Assembly: GCF_023284045.1 (NCBI RefSeq) | Contig: NZ_JAKIKQ010000002.1 | Coordinates: 1-64,000 of the forward strand | Source: Shewanella kaireitica | GTDB lineage: Bacteria; Pseudomonadota; Gammaproteobacteria; Enterobacterales; Shewanellaceae | Length of the DNA: 64,000 nt | Direction of reading: 5' to 3' | In this document: piece after piece, positions 51,187-62,879 of the stretch | Layout of the letters: every line of letters starts with the position of its first letter | Numbering within the stretch: the stretch's first letter is position 1 | Program-made: the position numbers and the translations under genes | Notes under the pieces: generated by a model | Databases searched by the model: none | Told to the model about the DNA's origin: nothing | The model's input: only the letters and a program-made list of their open reading frames with translations

Positions 51187-52203
51187 CTACTGAGTAACGA
51201 AAGGTTTAAACGCTTCGCTATAGAAAACTTTAAAGCCTTCATCCTGCTTTTCTATTAGCATTATCGCAAGATGCTCACGATTAGCAAGTTCTAGTGATGC
51301 CTGCGTACCCAAAACCATCATCGCCGTGGCATAGCCATCAGCGGCCATTGACTCTTTGTGCAGTACAGTCACCGACGCTAACCTATGGTCAATTGGGTAC
51401 CCCGTTCTCGGATCAATCAAATGAGAGAAACGCTTTCCGTCCTCCTCATAATAGTTACGATAATCACCAGATGTAGCCATAGCCATATTTTTAAGCGATA
51501 TAATTTGCTGTGCATCGGTAGCAGAGTTGCTCGGTTGCTCTATGGCAATAACCCAAAGTGAACCATCGGGTTTAGTGCCTCTTAAGCTAATTTCGCCACC
51601 AATCTCAACTAAATAGCCCTGAGGTTGATACTTATCTAACAATGCCGCAATTTTATCAACGCCAAAGCCTTTTGCAATCGATGATAGATCAACATACAAA
51701 TCAGGATTTTGCTTGCTAACTTTATTACCAGACAAAGACAAAGACTCAATGCCTGTGCGAGCTTTAGCCTCTGCTATCATCTCTGCTGTCGGCACAGTTG
51801 TCGGCCTTTTATCTGGACCAAAGCCCCAGAGATTGACTAGCGGCCCTAAGGTAATATCCAACGCACCATCTGTCGTTTTATACAACTCAATCCCTTCGGC
51901 AATGACCTTAGCAGTATCTGGTGATACTTCCATCTGTGCATTGCGAGTCATCTGATTGAACAAAGATAGCTCAGAGTTTGGACGATAAGTTGACATTTGG
52001 TCGTTGACTTTTTCAAGTGCTAGATCAATTTCAGCTTGCAGTAATTGAACATCCGGCAGTGACTCGCTGCGCACAACTTTTATATGGTAAGTTGTGCCCA
52101 TAGTGTTACCAGACAGTGAAATTATTTCAGCAGGTTTACCACATCCTGAAATAAAAAAGGCTAACCCAACAAGGGCCAGCCAGTTTACTAAGGTCTTATA
52201 CAT
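51187..52203 (-). CDS. apbE: FAD:protein FMN transferase ApbE
   Basis: ApbE attaches FMN from FAD through a phosphoester to threonine in flavin-dependent membrane proteins, here NqrB and NqrC. The 338-residue protein is a lipoprotein (signal ending FFISGCGK). It has the family segments GNTMGTTYHIKV, VDLSSIAKGFGVDKIA and a metal-binding HLIDPRTGYPI with later AADGYATAMMVLG. It lies between nqrF (29 bases) and nqrM (12 bases). Confidence 0.95.
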   Translation of the reverse strand: MYKTLVNWLALVGLAFFISGCGKPAEIISLSGNTMGTTYHIKVVRSESLPDVQLLQAEIDLALEKVNDQMSTYRPNSELSLFNQMTRNAQMEVSPDTAKVIAEGIELYKTTDGALDITLGPLVNLWGFGPDKRPTTVPTAEMIAEAKARTGIESLSLSGNKVSKQNPDLYVDLSSIAKGFGVDKIAALLDKYQPQGYLVEIGGEISLRGTKPDGSLWVIAIEQPSNSATDAQQIISLKNMAMATSGDYRNYYEEDGKRFSHLIDPRTGYPIDHRLASVTVLHKESMAADGYATAMMVLGTQASLELANREHLAIMLIEKQDEGFKVFYSEAFKPFVTQ

Positions 52204-52232
52204 ATTGACCTAGATCTCCAATTAGAGAGAGG

Positions 52233-53480
52233 TTAGCCACCGAAGTCATCTAGTAAGATGTTTTCATCTTCGACACCAAGATCTTTAAGCATGCTAATAA
52301 CAGCCGCGTTCATCATTGGTGGGCCACACATGTAGAACTCACAATCTTCTGGCGCTTCATGGTCACGTAGGTAGTTTTCGTACAATACGTTATGAATAAA
52401 GCCAGTGTAGCCATCCCAATTATCTTCAGGCTGCGGATCAGACAGTGCTACATGCCACTGGAAGTTGTCATTATCAGCCGCTAAGCCATCAAAATCTTCT
52501 ACATAGAACATTTCACGGCTAGAACGCGCACCATACCAGAAGCTCATCTTACGCTTAGAGTTAAGACGCTTAAGTTGGTCGAAGATATGAGAACGCATTG
52601 GCGCCATACCAGCACCACCACCAACAAAGACCATTTCAGCATCAGTTTCTTTCGCAAAGAACTCACCAAATGGACCAGAGATAGTGACCTTATCGCCAGC
52701 TTTGAGGCTAAAGATGTACGATGACATTTTACCACAAGGTAGAGATAGGTTACGCGGCGGTGGCGATGCAATACGTACGTTAAGCATGATGATACCTTCC
52801 TCTAGAGGATAGTTCGCCATTGAATAAGCACGGATTGTTTCGTCGTCAACTTGAGACTCTAAGTTGAAGAAGCCAAAATGCTCCCAGTCACCACGGTACT
52901 CTGCAGGGATATCGTAATCTGCATATTTAACATGGTGCGCTGGTGCTTCAATCTGAATATAACCACCAGCACGGAAAGGTACTGAATCGCCATCAGGGAT
53001 TTGAAGCTTAAGCTCTTTAATGAAGGTTGCTTTGCTATCGTTAGAGATAACTTCACATTCCCACTTCTTAACACCGAAGATCTCTTCTTCTAGTTCGATC
53101 TCCATATCAGCTTTAACATTTACCTGGCAAGATAAACGGCAGCCCTCACGAGCCTCACCTTTGCTAATATGATCCATCTCAGTAGGAAGAATATCTCCGC
53201 CACCAGACTTAACGTGTACTTTACACTGGCCACAAGTACCACCACCGCCACATGCAGACGATACGAAAATACCGCTCTCTGCTAGTGCACCCAGTAGCTT
53301 GCCGCCTGCTGCAGTTTTAATTGCTTTATCTGCATCATCATTGATGCCGATTGTGACATCACCGCTTGGTACTAATTTTGATTTGGCAAATAAAATAACC
53401 AAAACCAAAACTAATACAATTGCGGTAAACATACTCACACCGAGATAGACATCGATTGGAGTAGATTCAAGAATACCCAT
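52233..53480 (-). CDS. nqrF: Na+-NQR subunit F
   Basis: NqrF takes electrons from NADH. The 415-residue protein has an N-terminal membrane helix (about 12-32) and a ferredoxin domain with [2Fe-2S] ligands Cys77, Cys83, Cys86 and Cys118 ([10 protein letters not shown]). An FAD domain (RAYSMANYP) and an NADH-binding domain ([17 protein letters not shown]) ending CGPPMMN...LDDFGG follow. It is the last structural gene of nqrABCDEF. Confidence 0.97.
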   Translation of the reverse strand: MGILESTPIDVYLGVSMFTAIVLVLVLVILFAKSKLVPSGDVTIGINDDADKAIKTAAGGKLLGALAESGIFVSSACGGGGTCGQCKVHVKSGGGDILPTEMDHISKGEAREGCRLSCQVNVKADMEIELEEEIFGVKKWECEVISNDSKATFIKELKLQIPDGDSVPFRAGGYIQIEAPAHHVKYADYDIPAEYRGDWEHFGFFNLESQVDDETIRAYSMANYPLEEGIIMLNVRIASPPPRNLSLPCGKMSSYIFSLKAGDKVTISGPFGEFFAKETDAEMVFVGGGAGMAPMRSHIFDQLKRLNSKRKMSFWYGARSSREMFYVEDFDGLAADNDNFQWHVALSDPQPEDNWDGYTGFIHNVLYENYLRDHEAPEDCEFYMCGPPMMNAAVISMLKDLGVEDENILLDDFGG

Positions 53481-53527
53481 TAACTTATCCTTAAAGGTTC
53501 AAATTAAGACGTCGCTTTGGTGCCTCT

Positions 53528-54136
53528 TTACAGAGACACACCTGAGAACGACATGAAACCTAGAGCCATCAAACCCGCGGTGACAAAGGTAATACCTAAG
53601 CCGCGAAGCCCATCAGGAACATCAGCATATTTCATCTTCTCACGGATACCAGCCAGCAGCACAAGTGCTAACGCCCAACCGATACCAGAACCGATACCAA
53701 ACACCAAGCTCTCGCCAAGGTTGTAGTCACGCTCAACCATGAAAGATACTGCACCGAAAATTGCACAGTTTACAGTGATTAGCGGTAGGAAGATCCCCAG
53801 TGCGTTATATAGCGGTGGGAAATACTTATCCAATGCCATCTCAAGGATTTGAACCAATGCTGCAATCACACCAATGAAGGTGATGAACTTCAAGAAGCTC
53901 AAGTCAGCATCTGGCACGCCCGCCCAAGCTAATGCGCCTGGAGCTAGGATACCTTGATAGATAATTTGGTTAACAGGCACTGAGATTGCCAGTACCACGA
54001 TAACAGCAACACCTAAACCCATGGCTGTTTTTACTTTCTTCGATACCGCTAAGAAAGTACACATACCAAGGAAAAAGGACAGCGCCATGTTTTCAATGAA
54101 AACAGAACGAATTAGCAGACTAATATAATGTTCCAT
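53528..54136 (-). CDS. nqrE: Na+-NQR subunit E
   Basis: NqrE is a six-helix membrane subunit that forms a pseudo-symmetric pair with NqrD and holds an iron centre at their interface. The 202-residue protein begins [28 protein letters not shown], with the conserved Cys in FLGMCT, and has a second conserved Cys in [14 protein letters not shown]. It starts five bases after nqrD. Confidence 0.97.
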   Translation of the reverse strand: MEHYISLLIRSVFIENMALSFFLGMCTFLAVSKKVKTAMGLGVAVIVVLAISVPVNQIIYQGILAPGALAWAGVPDADLSFLKFITFIGVIAALVQILEMALDKYFPPLYNALGIFLPLITVNCAIFGAVSFMVERDYNLGESLVFGIGSGIGWALALVLLAGIREKMKYADVPDGLRGLGITFVTAGLMALGFMSFSGVSL

Positions 54137-54141
54137 TATGC

Positions 54142-54774
54142 TTATCCTTTTGCTTCTACTTGCTCTGGCTTCATCACACGAATAATCCAGATCAATGCAC
54201 CGATCAGGAAGAACGCACTTGGAGGCAGTAGCAATAGGCCGTTAGGCTGATACCAGCCACCGTCTGAAATCTTGCTCAAGATTTCAATGCCGAACAATGA
54301 ACCGTTACCAAACAGTTCACGAACGAAGCCAACTGACAATAGGATTGCACCGTAGCCTAAACCATTACCAAGACCATCCATGAAGCTCATCATAGGTGGA
54401 GTCTTCATCGCAAAAGCCTCTGCACGGCCCATCACGATACAGTTAGTAATAATCAAACCAACGAATACAGATAGCTGCTTAGCAACATCGTAAGCGTAAG
54501 CCTGCAGTACTTGGTCAACCACGATTACCAATGAAGCAATAATCGTCATCTGAACAATAATACGTACGCTACTTGGAATGTGGTTACGGATCAGTGAAAT
54601 AAATAGATTCGAAAGCGCACATACCGCAGTCAATGCAATCGTCATTACCAACGCTGTTTCCATTTTACTGGTAACAGCCAAGGCACTACATACACCCAAA
54701 ATTTGCAAAGCAATCGGGTTGTTGCTGACAATAGGTCCAATTAGAACCGATTTAAGTTCTTTAGCATCAGCCAT
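54142..54774 (-). CDS. nqrD: Na+-NQR subunit D
   Basis: NqrD is the partner of NqrE in the membrane sector. The 210-residue protein has about six helices with the conserved Cys residues in [11 protein letters not shown] and [14 protein letters not shown], the iron-ligand positions. Its start overlaps the nqrC stop by one base. Confidence 0.97.
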   Translation of the reverse strand: MADAKELKSVLIGPIVSNNPIALQILGVCSALAVTSKMETALVMTIALTAVCALSNLFISLIRNHIPSSVRIIVQMTIIASLVIVVDQVLQAYAYDVAKQLSVFVGLIITNCIVMGRAEAFAMKTPPMMSFMDGLGNGLGYGAILLSVGFVRELFGNGSLFGIEILSKISDGGWYQPNGLLLLPPSAFFLIGALIWIIRVMKPEQVEAKG

Positions 54775-55568
54775 TAGCTAAGCCCTCCATTGCGAGCTTT
54801 TTCGATAAAGCGAGCAAAGCCCTCTTCACCTAACCAGAATGTCAGAGAGTTTTGTACACCGTTACCGGTAAGCGTTGCACCTGATAGTGCATCAACACCG
54901 TACGGAGAAGCGGCTACAACTGGGTTCTTAGTGACGCTAATCGCCAATTCACCCTTATCATTGTATAGCTTCTTACCATTCCACTTAGCAATCCACTGTG
55001 GGTTTTGTACTTCGCCGCCCAGACCTGGTGTTTCACCAGAACCTGTAAAGCTGTAGTAAACCAAGCTACGAATCGTATTCAAGTCTGGCTCAACCGCTAA
55101 GAAAGCAAACATTGTTGACCACAAGCCATAACCTTTAACAGGAATAATCACTGTTTGTAGCTGCTTGTTATCATCATGCACTAAGTAAACTACCGCGTTA
55201 TTTGCTACACGCTTTACTGATGCAATGTCGTTTTCTGGCACAAATGATGTTGCCGGAGTACGTGCTGCCTTTTCAGTATCAAAAGAGTCGGCGTCGCCAG
55301 CAACAAACTCACCCGTTTTCAGATCAACGAGTTTAGCTTCAACATACTTATTGTAAGTTTCTAGTACTTGAGCCTTTTCAACTTTGCCTTCTCTGGTATT
55401 AATCAGGCCGGCAGCTTCAAGAATGTACTTTTGCTTATCAAGTAATTTGTTCTCTTGCTGAGTTGGTTTCAATAATACTGCTGCCGTCGAAACGAACATA
55501 GAGCAAATGAAACACAAGCCAACAACAACAAATAGTGTTCTTCCGAACGAATCTTTATTACTAGCCAC
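54774..55568 (-). CDS. nqrC: Na+-NQR subunit C
   Basis: NqrC carries a covalent FMN on the periplasmic side. The 264-residue protein has an N-terminal helix ([23 protein letters not shown]) and the flavinylation motif LSGATLT with the acceptor threonine at about residue 232. The start is GTG 55568, eight bases inside the end of nqrB and seven bases after GGAGG. A longer frame starting 19 codons earlier would lie in nqrB. Confidence 0.96.
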   Translation of the reverse strand: MASNKDSFGRTLFVVVGLCFICSMFVSTAAVLLKPTQQENKLLDKQKYILEAAGLINTREGKVEKAQVLETYNKYVEAKLVDLKTGEFVAGDADSFDTEKAARTPATSFVPENDIASVKRVANNAVVYLVHDDNKQLQTVIIPVKGYGLWSTMFAFLAVEPDLNTIRSLVYYSFTGSGETPGLGGEVQNPQWIAKWNGKKLYNDKGELAISVTKNPVVAASPYGVDALSGATLTGNGVQNSLTFWLGEEGFARFIEKARNGGLS

Positions 55569-56763
55569 GAGCAATCCTCCGCTTGATATTCGACTGAACC
55601 ACAAAATGGTCAAATAATGGAGCAAATAGGTTAGCGAACAAGATGGCCAACATCATGCCTTCAGGGAAAGCAGGGTTGATAACACGAATAAACACTGCCA
55701 TAGCACCGATTAAGATACCGTAAGCCCATTTCGCATTATTAGTGAAAGACGCTGAAACAGGGTCTGTCGCCATAAACATCATACCGAACGCAAAGCCACC
55801 TAACACAAAATGCCAATACCACGGCATTGCAAACATAGGGTTAGTTTCACTACCAATAAAGTTCAGTAGGTAAGAAACGGCAATCATACCTGCCATCACA
55901 CCAGCCACAATGCGCCATGAAGCGATACGGGTATAGATGATAACCGCGCCACCAATCAAGATAGCTAAGGTAGATACTTCACCGACGGAACCAGGAATGA
56001 AGCCAAAGAATGCATCCCACCAGTTCTGAGTCAATCCATACTCTAATGTGCCCTGTGCCGCTTGGCTCAGTGCAGTAGCACCAGAGAAACCGTCAGCAAC
56101 TACCCAAGTAGTATCACCTGACATATTCAATGGGTAAGCGAAGAATAGGAATGCACGACCAGCTAACGCAGGGTTCAAGAAATTACGTCCTGTACCACCG
56201 AAGATCTCTTTAGCAACAACCACACCGAAGGTAATACCCAGTGCAACCATCCACAAAGGAATAGTTGCCGGTAGTGTTAATGCGAAAAGGATAGAGGTAA
56301 CAAAGAAACCTTCGTTAACTTCATGTCCACGTACAGATGCAAATAGCACTTCCCAGATACCACCGACAGCAAATGTCACTGCATATATGGGTAGGAACCA
56401 ACAAGCGCCATACCACATTAATGCGGCGATGCCTGAGTCTGCAGTCAATTCAGTACCAAACATACCGAACAAAGCAACTTGCCATGTATCAGGAGTTGCA
56501 AGACCTTGTAGAACTAATGCGTCCTGTGCTTGCAAACCTACGTTGTACATACCCACAAACATTGCAGGAAATACACATGCCCAAACCGTAATCATCATAC
56601 GCTTTAGGTCCAAGTTATCACGAACGTGGGTACGACCTTTGTTCACGTGACCTGGAGTATAAAAGACAGTATATGCGGCTTCAAAAAGCGCATAAAACTT
56701 CTCATATTTACCGCCTTTTTCAAACTGCGGTTCAATATTTTCGAAAAACTGTTTTAAGCCCAT
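55561..56763 (-). CDS. nqrB: Na+-NQR subunit B
   Basis: NqrB is the largest membrane subunit. It holds a covalent FMN and riboflavin, forms the Na+ path and binds quinone. The 400-residue protein has about ten helices, the motif FSGATALSQ with the FMN-acceptor threonine at about residue 230, and the conserved [18 protein letters not shown]. It overlaps nqrA by one base and nqrC by eight. Confidence 0.97.
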   Translation of the reverse strand: MGLKQFFENIEPQFEKGGKYEKFYALFEAAYTVFYTPGHVNKGRTHVRDNLDLKRMMITVWACVFPAMFVGMYNVGLQAQDALVLQGLATPDTWQVALFGMFGTELTADSGIAALMWYGACWFLPIYAVTFAVGGIWEVLFASVRGHEVNEGFFVTSILFALTLPATIPLWMVALGITFGVVVAKEIFGGTGRNFLNPALAGRAFLFFAYPLNMSGDTTWVVADGFSGATALSQAAQGTLEYGLTQNWWDAFFGFIPGSVGEVSTLAILIGGAVIIYTRIASWRIVAGVMAGMIAVSYLLNFIGSETNPMFAMPWYWHFVLGGFAFGMMFMATDPVSASFTNNAKWAYGILIGAMAVFIRVINPAFPEGMMLAILFANLFAPLFDHFVVQSNIKRRIARG

Positions 56764-58097
56764 TAGCCTTCCCTCACGATCGTATCTAAGCAGTCACGCA
56801 GGTATGACGCGTAGTCATACTTACCTGGACATACGAAAGTACACAGTGCCAAATCTTCTTCATCTAATTCCATTGCACCTAATGTTGCTGCGCCATCATA
56901 GTCGCCAGAAACAAGGTCACGCAGTAACATAGTTGGAAGAATATCGAGTGGCATAACACGCTCATAGTTACCAATTGGCACCATTGCACGGTCACTACCA
57001 CCTGTGCTCGTTGTCATATTGAACAAACGAGAAGATGAAAGGTGGCCTAGGAATGCACGAGTAATAGAGAACTTATTAGCACCAGGCATTGCCCAACCAA
57101 ATAGTTCTTTCTCAGTCCCTTCCTCGAGCAAACTCACTTGGTTATGGTAACGACCTAGGTAAGCATGAGGGCCAATGGCGTTGCGACCATTCAAAACAGA
57201 ACCAGAGATTAGGCGAACATTGCCTTCACTGACTTCATTTTTAGTCAGCTCTGCCATTGCTGCACCGACAACAGTTCGAACTAATCGAGGCTTAACCGCT
57301 TTAGGGCCTGCTACAGATACAACACGCTGAGTATTAAGCTCACCGGTGGTAAATAGCTGGCCTATCGCGATCACGTCTTGATAGTTGATATGCCACACAG
57401 TTCTATTAGCAGAAGCTGGTAATAGGAAGTGAATATGAGTACCTGGCAAGCCTGCAGGGTGAAGCCCAGCAAACTCTTCAACTTGAGCATTTGCACTTGG
57501 AATATCTGCGCCAGGTGCCTTACAAAGGTAAACTTTACCTTCAGTCAACTTTGAAAGTAGCTTTAAGCCGTTTTCAAAGTCTGCTTTATGCTCAGCAATC
57601 ACAACAACAGGATCTGCTGCAAGTGGTTGAGTATCAATCGCGGTGACAAAAATACCTGCTGCAGTTGAATCCACTGCGGGTACTTTACTGAAAGGACGCG
57701 TTCGCAGAGCCGTCCACAATCCTGATTCAATCAGGTTGTCACGTACTTGCTGAGTTTCAACTGATTCTATTGCAGTGGCGTCATACTTAGCAAAAGAGAT
57801 GCTGTCATCCCCTTCTACATTAATAACAACAGACTGCAGAACACGTTGAGCGCCCCGGTTAACTTCGGAAATTGTGCCACTGGCTAAAGCAGTATATTTC
57901 ACGCCCAAATTCTTTTTATCTTCAAAAAGAACCTGACCCTTTTTAACTTTATCTCCTACCTTTATTTTCATGGTAGGACGTAAGCCAATATACTCTTCAC
58001 CCAAAGTAGCTACATGGTTGATGGCTGGGCCATCATGGATAACTTGCTCTGGCCCACCGACTAGGGGTAGGTCCAATCCTTTCTTTATTGTAATCAT
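56763..58097 (-). CDS. nqrA: Na+-NQR subunit A
   Basis: NqrA is the peripheral cytoplasmic subunit of the sodium-pumping NADH:quinone reductase. The product is 444 residues, beginning [18 protein letters not shown]. The protein shows the family stretches [17 protein letters not shown] and [19 protein letters not shown] and a C-terminal [11 protein letters not shown] region. The ATG at 58097 is taken by homology; an in-frame opening 11 codons upstream is possible. It heads nqrABCDEF-apbE-nqrM. Confidence 0.96.
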   Translation of the reverse strand: MITIKKGLDLPLVGGPEQVIHDGPAINHVATLGEEYIGLRPTMKIKVGDKVKKGQVLFEDKKNLGVKYTALASGTISEVNRGAQRVLQSVVINVEGDDSISFAKYDATAIESVETQQVRDNLIESGLWTALRTRPFSKVPAVDSTAAGIFVTAIDTQPLAADPVVVIAEHKADFENGLKLLSKLTEGKVYLCKAPGADIPSANAQVEEFAGLHPAGLPGTHIHFLLPASANRTVWHINYQDVIAIGQLFTTGELNTQRVVSVAGPKAVKPRLVRTVVGAAMAELTKNEVSEGNVRLISGSVLNGRNAIGPHAYLGRYHNQVSLLEEGTEKELFGWAMPGANKFSITRAFLGHLSSSRLFNMTTSTGGSDRAMVPIGNYERVMPLDILPTMLLRDLVSGDYDGAATLGAMELDEEDLALCTFVCPGKYDYASYLRDCLDTIVREG

Positions 58098-58698
58098 ATC
58101 CACAAGCACTACGTTATGAAGGAAAGACAATGCGCCGCGTTCCTGCTAAACACACAAGTTTTAAACAAACCTTTTTTTCGTGTTGAGCTAGCGCAGATTT
58201 ATCGCCGAAATGCGATCGCAATCACGCTGGTCGCGCGCATTTTACCCCAAATATCACAAGGTCGCCATGAAAAATGTGGGTGTTTTAAAAGGTTGCCGAC
58301 GTTTTAATAACAAACAACCCGAATTGATTAAGTTTTTAAGTTTCAATTAACCTAGCAGAATCTAACAATAGCTATATTTATAAGGGAGTTAGAGATAGGT
58401 CAGCTATTATTACCAATGTGACATTAGAATTAAATTAATAAGAGTCAGCTTGAATTCGAGTGTTGAATATTTGAACAGCACATTTTGAGAGACTTCGTCA
58501 ATATGACTAAAGAATCAGGTAATTGCAGTACGGGAATAAAGTCTTTTAACGAAGTTTTTTAATTTTAATGCTAGCTAAGTCGCTTAAATATATCGTAAAT
58601 ATTTTACTAAAACGCAAGTAATAAAGCTTTTATACTAATTGAGATGTGAGTGACGTAAAACATAATGTCAGTTAGAAAAGACTGCAGCTAAAAGCAAA
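58098..58698. other. Intergenic region upstream of nqrA
   Basis: About 600 bases lie between nqrA and the luxS terminator. The nqr promoter should be near 58200-58300; a minus-strand TAAAAT at about 58240 is a possible -10 without a good -35. Bases 58320-58690 are AT-rich with no supported frame. Confidence 0.45.
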
Positions 58699-58723
58699 TA
58701 AAAAGCAGCCTTAGCCGCTTTTT
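58699..58723 (-). terminator. luxS terminator
   Basis: On the minus strand AAAAAGCGGCTAAGGCTGCTTTTT forms an imperfect stem with a T run, 19 bases after luxS. Confidence 0.75.
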
Positions 58724-58741
58724 ATTTGCTAGTTAGCAACA

Positions 58742-59251
58742 CTACAGACCGTTTAAGATCTCATCGCTCAAAGTAAGCTCATCGTTACGGTTCACATTTA
58801 TACCTGCTGAGATGATGCTACGCGCAATCTCTTTTGCTTGTTCAAGAGAGTGCATCTCATAAGTACCACACTGGTACTCATTCAGCTCAGGGATTTCTGA
58901 TTGTTCAACCACGGCTAACACATCTTGCATTGCTGCCAACCAAGCATCCGCCACAATAGACTCTGAAGGCGTACCAATTAAGCTCATATAAAAGCCTGTA
59001 CGGCAGCCCATTGGCGAGATATCGATAATCTCTATATTGTCACCATTAAGGTGGTCACGCATGAATCCTGCAAAAAGGTGCTCAAGCGTGTGAATACCTC
59101 TTTCGCTTAATATCTGTTTATTGGGTACGCAAAAACGCAGATCAAACACTGTTATTGTGTCGCCTTTAGGGGTAGACATAGATTTGGCTACTCGAACAGC
59201 AGGTGCGTTCATTCGAGTATGATCCACGGTAAAACTATCTAATAACGGCAT
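58742..59251 (-). CDS. luxS: S-ribosylhomocysteine lyase LuxS
   Basis: LuxS cleaves S-ribosylhomocysteine to homocysteine and the precursor of autoinducer-2, in the activated methyl cycle. The 169-residue enzyme has the metal motif HTLEH (His54, Glu57, His58), the catalytic Cys83 in MGCRTGFYM and the third metal ligand Cys in [12 protein letters not shown]. It is a single gene with its own terminator. The 376-base gap to bolA shows no other gene. Confidence 0.97.
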   Translation of the reverse strand: MPLLDSFTVDHTRMNAPAVRVAKSMSTPKGDTITVFDLRFCVPNKQILSERGIHTLEHLFAGFMRDHLNGDNIEIIDISPMGCRTGFYMSLIGTPSESIVADAWLAAMQDVLAVVEQSEIPELNEYQCGTYEMHSLEQAKEIARSIISAGINVNRNDELTLSDEILNGL

Positions 59252-59576
59252 AATGAGTCTCCAATTGCGCTTTCTAATTGAGCATGAGGTAGGTTACAGC
59301 CTAAAGCGGCTGTAAGTCATTTTTATTATAATCAATGATATTTACTCAGCCCCGCCCTGTAGTCAACATCAGCGTCATAAACTTTTTTCAATGACTTATC
59401 AGCTATATTTATAAGCAAATAAATCACACAAAAATATATTTTACAGAAACTTCGCGAACAATCAGCTTAAAAGTAGGATACACAGCAGTATAGAAATCGC
59501 AGATTATGTTTAAAACAGCATCAAAATAACCCATTAACTCGCTATAGGTGAGCTATGACTTATTTGGGGGTAAAAC

Positions 59577-59606
59577 GAAAAATCACAGCAGTGCTGTGAT
59601 TTTTTG
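59577..59606 (-). terminator. bolA terminator
   Basis: AATCACAGCAGTGCTGTGATT is a perfect inverted repeat with T-rich flank on the plus side and TTTTTCG on the minus side. It lies 27 bases past bolA. Confidence 0.8.
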
Positions 59607-59627
59607 GTACTCGCGTTGCGAATGCTT

Positions 59628-59927
59628 TTAGCCTTTACATTTAGGCGACGCAGGTACAGCAGACTCTAGTGCCCACTCTTCAGGGGTAAAGGTATGCATA
59701 GACAATGCATGTAATCCTTGAGCAAACTCTTCAGCCAGCGCTTCGTTAACTGCACGATGGCGACCTATAAGGCGTTTACCATCGAATTGGCTGCTACTAA
59801 TAATCACTTTAAAGTGAGTTTCTGAGTTAGGCGGTACATGATGATTATGACTTTCATTGATCACTTCTAAGTGTGATGGTAAAAGTGCGGCGGTGAGTTT
59901 TTCGGTAATGATCTTTTCAACTGACAT
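59628..59927 (-). CDS. bolA: BolA family protein
   Basis: BolA proteins act with monothiol glutaredoxins in iron-sulfur trafficking and also as morphology and stress regulators. The product is 99 residues from ATG 59927. It has LEVINESHNHHVPPNSETHFKV, with the conserved His, GKRLIGRHRAVNEAL and the HALSMHTFTPEEW end, closing in a Cys-containing SPKCKG tail as in E. coli BolA. An ATG seven codons upstream (59948) is also possible. Confidence 0.93.
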   Translation of the reverse strand: MSVEKIITEKLTAALLPSHLEVINESHNHHVPPNSETHFKVIISSSQFDGKRLIGRHRAVNEALAEEFAQGLHALSMHTFTPEEWALESAVPASPKCKG

Positions 59928-60086
59928 AACGATGTTCTCAAATGGCATAAATCCGATTGCGGCAGATTACTGCCATGAGCTGAAAAGATCAACTGCCAGC
60001 AAAATTACTGAGACAGTCTGCCACTAAAATAAAATTAGTCAGCAAACATCAAATTGCTAACGAGCCAAGCGATGACAAACCATATA

Positions 60087-60590
60087 TTAGATAACACTCG
60101 CTCTTAAGCCTTCAGACACGCCTTCCAATAACTCCAGCACACTGGCATTGCTGACCTCTATAGGCAGTAAAACGGTCAACTTAGAGGTAAACATTGTTTC
60201 TCCAATCACTGAGACATGGACACGGTTAAACTCCATATGTTCGATAGCCAGGTCTAAATTGACTAACACATCAACGATATCTCGAGTCAGTCCCGGACGA
60301 TCCTTGCAATCAACATTAAAGTTAACCGCCCTTAAATTATGAAGTTCAGCGCAATTAGAGGATTCAAACATCAAGTTAAGTTTAGGAAACTGGCTTTTAA
60401 GCATTGCCTTTAACTGCTCTGCCTTTTTCTCTTCAATCGCTATCTTTAACAATGCCGCAAAATGATGGTCAACTTTAATCACTTTACTGGTTATCCATTC
60501 GCCGCCAGACTCTCGAGTCAGCTGGGCAAGGGCTTTAATCACACCAGGCGTCACTTCGCCCAGTACGGTTGCTATAAACATCTTTTTCAT
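60087..60590 (-). CDS. GcvR-like tandem ACT-domain protein
   Basis: The 167-residue protein has two ACT-type beta-alpha-beta-beta-alpha-beta modules. The first begins MFIATVLGEVTPGVIKALAQL and the second FNVDCKDRPGLTRDIVDVLVN, the glycine-rich amino-acid-binding turn. This matches the glycine cleavage repressor family GcvR, which binds GcvA and senses glycine. Whether it does so here is inferred from family only; gcvA is not nearby. It is a single gene. Confidence 0.82.
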   Translation of the reverse strand: MKKMFIATVLGEVTPGVIKALAQLTRESGGEWITSKVIKVDHHFAALLKIAIEEKKAEQLKAMLKSQFPKLNLMFESSNCAELHNLRAVNFNVDCKDRPGLTRDIVDVLVNLDLAIEHMEFNRVHVSVIGETMFTSKLTVLLPIEVSNASVLELLEGVSEGLRASVI

Positions 60591-60771
60591 TAAAAACTCC
60601 TAACTGTCGCTAAAGCTTGAATGGAAGATTGTTGGCCAGTACAGCTATACAGCACAGCTGAAAACACTCACTATGACGAGCAATCCCTCTGCGGATGAAT
60701 TCAGCATAGAATAAATATCTAGCGTAAAGTGCGAACTGGATAGCAAAAAATGTATAAATTGACAGCAAATT

Positions 60772-61437
60772 TCAAGCCTGATGAAAGCCGACTATCAACT
60801 TTCTAAAAGTATAGTTAACTCTCGTTTGTTTCACTCGCATTCGCTTAGGCAATGCATGCTCCCAGTGCTGCTGCATTGGCCAATGCATGATCAATAGATC
60901 GCCACTATTTAAGGTTAAGACGGTTTTTTCTTTAGTCAGTTTATTGCGAATAAAAAAGTCTCGACTGGCACCTAATGTTACCGAAGCAATATCACTACCG
61001 GACTCAATCTCTTTTTCGTCATCGCTGTGCCATCCCATCGATTCAGTGCCATCTCGATAGCTATTAACCAACACTCCGTTACTCACCAATGAATAATCTC
61101 GTATCAGTTTGTGCCTTAGTTTTTCAGCATATCTAGGCCAAGGCAATGCTTCGATAAACAAGCCTGAATAATAATAATCACATCCTTTATCGGCAAACCA
61201 AACTTGGCTGCGTGGTATTGGATGGCTTTTGCCATATACTGTTAATTCTGGCCGTGTCATTGGGTAACTCTCAGCTTCAATTAACAAAGCCTGCTGCTGA
61301 GCTTGATTGAGGTAGCCCTTTATTAAAGTATACGGCGCAGCACTTTTGTCATCATACAACGCCTCTGCAGTTTGATTATCAGCTGTAGTGGACAGCAAGG
61401 ACTCTTGCTCATCGAAACCAAAGCCAGCTTGTTTCAT
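60772..61437 (-). CDS. AlkB-like 2-oxoglutarate/Fe(II) dioxygenase
   Basis: The 221-residue protein belongs to the AlkB dioxygenase family that removes alkyl lesions from nucleic acids, closer to the eukaryotic ABH2/3 type than to E. coli AlkB by layout. Iron ligands are His137 and Asp139 in MGWHSDDE and His194 in HWEHALPK. The 2-oxoglutarate arginines lie in RVNYTFR near 206-212. The ATG at 61437 follows GGAGGGG. No LexA or Ada box was seen upstream. It is divergent from rlmG. Confidence 0.88.
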   Translation of the reverse strand: MKQAGFGFDEQESLLSTTADNQTAEALYDDKSAAPYTLIKGYLNQAQQQALLIEAESYPMTRPELTVYGKSHPIPRSQVWFADKGCDYYYSGLFIEALPWPRYAEKLRHKLIRDYSLVSNGVLVNSYRDGTESMGWHSDDEKEIESGSDIASVTLGASRDFFIRNKLTKEKTVLTLNSGDLLIMHWPMQQHWEHALPKRMRVKQTRVNYTFRKLIVGFHQA

Positions 61438-61555
61438 GGCCCCTCCTCTCAAATCTCAATAAAATGGGTATAGATATAAGCTTACGTCTAACATATACCT
61501 AAGATCATTAATCTGCGATAATACGCGCCCTCATTTATTTGGTACTTATTGGCTT

Positions 61556-62794
61556 ATGACAACACAACTTTCAGTAGCGGGCATCGAGCTCGAACTCTTC
61601 CGTTACCCTAGCAGACAAGAGTCAAACCTGCAGGCATGGGACGCTGCCGATGAGCACCTAATAAAACACTTAATCGATTCTGAGCAGAAAGCCGTTAACA
61701 CCGCAATTGTAAACGATAGCTTTGGCGCACTAACCGCAGGCTTGTTATCAATCGATTCGGGCTGGCCGCTTACGCTTGAGACAGATGCAAAAACCAGTTT
61801 GTTGGGCACAACTCAAAACTTAACCCGTAACCAGCTAAACGACACTAGCCTTACCTGGGTAAATAGTCGAGATGAACTGCCACAAGGTATCGAGCTGGTA
61901 TTAATGAAACTGCCTAAGAACCTTAATTACTTTAGCCACCAACTAAAAAGGTTATCGCAAGTATTACCCGCAGGAACACAAGTGTTGATTGGCGCTAAAG
62001 CTAAATCAATCAATAAATCACTGCTAGAAACCATCGCTCGTCATCTGGGAGAAGCAAGTGCAAGCTTAACCTGGAAGAAAACCCGGGTAATTACCTGTAT
62101 CGCAGATGGTAAGCCGCGCACTTTACCGGCAACGACCAATTGGTCAGTCCCTGAGTGTAATTTGCAAATCACTAACCTAAGTAACGTGTTTGCTGCTAGT
62201 AAGCTCGACATTGGTGCCCGCATCATGCTGGATAACATGCCAAAAGGTGAATTTAAATCAATCGTCGATTTAGGCTGCGGTAACGGTATTTTAGGTCTGC
62301 ATGCCAAACAGTGTTTTCCAGAAGCTTATATCCACTTTATTGATGATTCAGAAATGGCTGTCGCTTCCGCCAGAGACAACTGGGCACTGAACGAGTTAGA
62401 TAATACCGAGCTTGTGGGCGAGCAAGCCACTTTTGCATGGGATGATTGTTTAACCCATATGAGTGAAGGCTTCCGCCCAGACCTGATATTGTGCAACCCA
62501 CCCTTTCACCAAGGTGAAGCGATTACCGACCATATTGCCTGGCAGATGTTCCTTGATGCATTTAGGCGTTTAAAGAACGGCGGAATTTTACATGTTGTAG
62601 GCAATCGTCATTTGGCTTACCACATTAAGCTGCAGCGTATTTTTAAAAACTGTACAACGGTAGCCTCAAACGGCAAGTTTGTTATTTTACAGGCGCAGAA
62701 AATCAGTAAGAAAGCGCAAGAGCCTGAAATAGACGACAGTCACTCAGAGTCTCCACATCCACAAAGTGCGTTGTACGGTAAGCCTAATAGCTAA
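61556..62794 (+). CDS. rlmG: 23S rRNA (guanine(1835)-N2)-methyltransferase RlmG
   Basis: RlmG methylates G1835 of 23S rRNA. The 412-residue protein has two Rossmann-like domains. The N-terminal one is degenerate; the C-terminal catalytic one shows [15 protein letters not shown] (about residues 236-250) and the [10 protein letters not shown] motif for base amines near 318. The C-terminal 30 residues are polar and variable. It is followed by a strong terminator. Confidence 0.95.
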   Translation: MTTQLSVAGIELELFRYPSRQESNLQAWDAADEHLIKHLIDSEQKAVNTAIVNDSFGALTAGLLSIDSGWPLTLETDAKTSLLGTTQNLTRNQLNDTSLTWVNSRDELPQGIELVLMKLPKNLNYFSHQLKRLSQVLPAGTQVLIGAKAKSINKSLLETIARHLGEASASLTWKKTRVITCIADGKPRTLPATTNWSVPECNLQITNLSNVFAASKLDIGARIMLDNMPKGEFKSIVDLGCGNGILGLHAKQCFPEAYIHFIDDSEMAVASARDNWALNELDNTELVGEQATFAWDDCLTHMSEGFRPDLILCNPPFHQGEAITDHIAWQMFLDAFRRLKNGGILHVVGNRHLAYHIKLQRIFKNCTTVASNGKFVILQAQKISKKAQEPEIDDSHSESPHPQSALYGKPNS

Positions 62795-62809
62795 GTTTAT
62801 AGCGAGTTA

Positions 62810-62840
62810 TAAAAAACGGTGAGCCATTAGCTCACCGTTT
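62810..62840 (+). terminator. rlmG terminator
   Basis: AAAACGGTGAGC-CATTA-GCTCACCGTTTT follows rlmG by about 16 bases; the A-rich side also suits the converging minus-strand gene. Confidence 0.85.
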
Positions 62841-62879
62841 TCATTAGCGCTTTATAATCAGTATCAACTCGCTAGCCAG

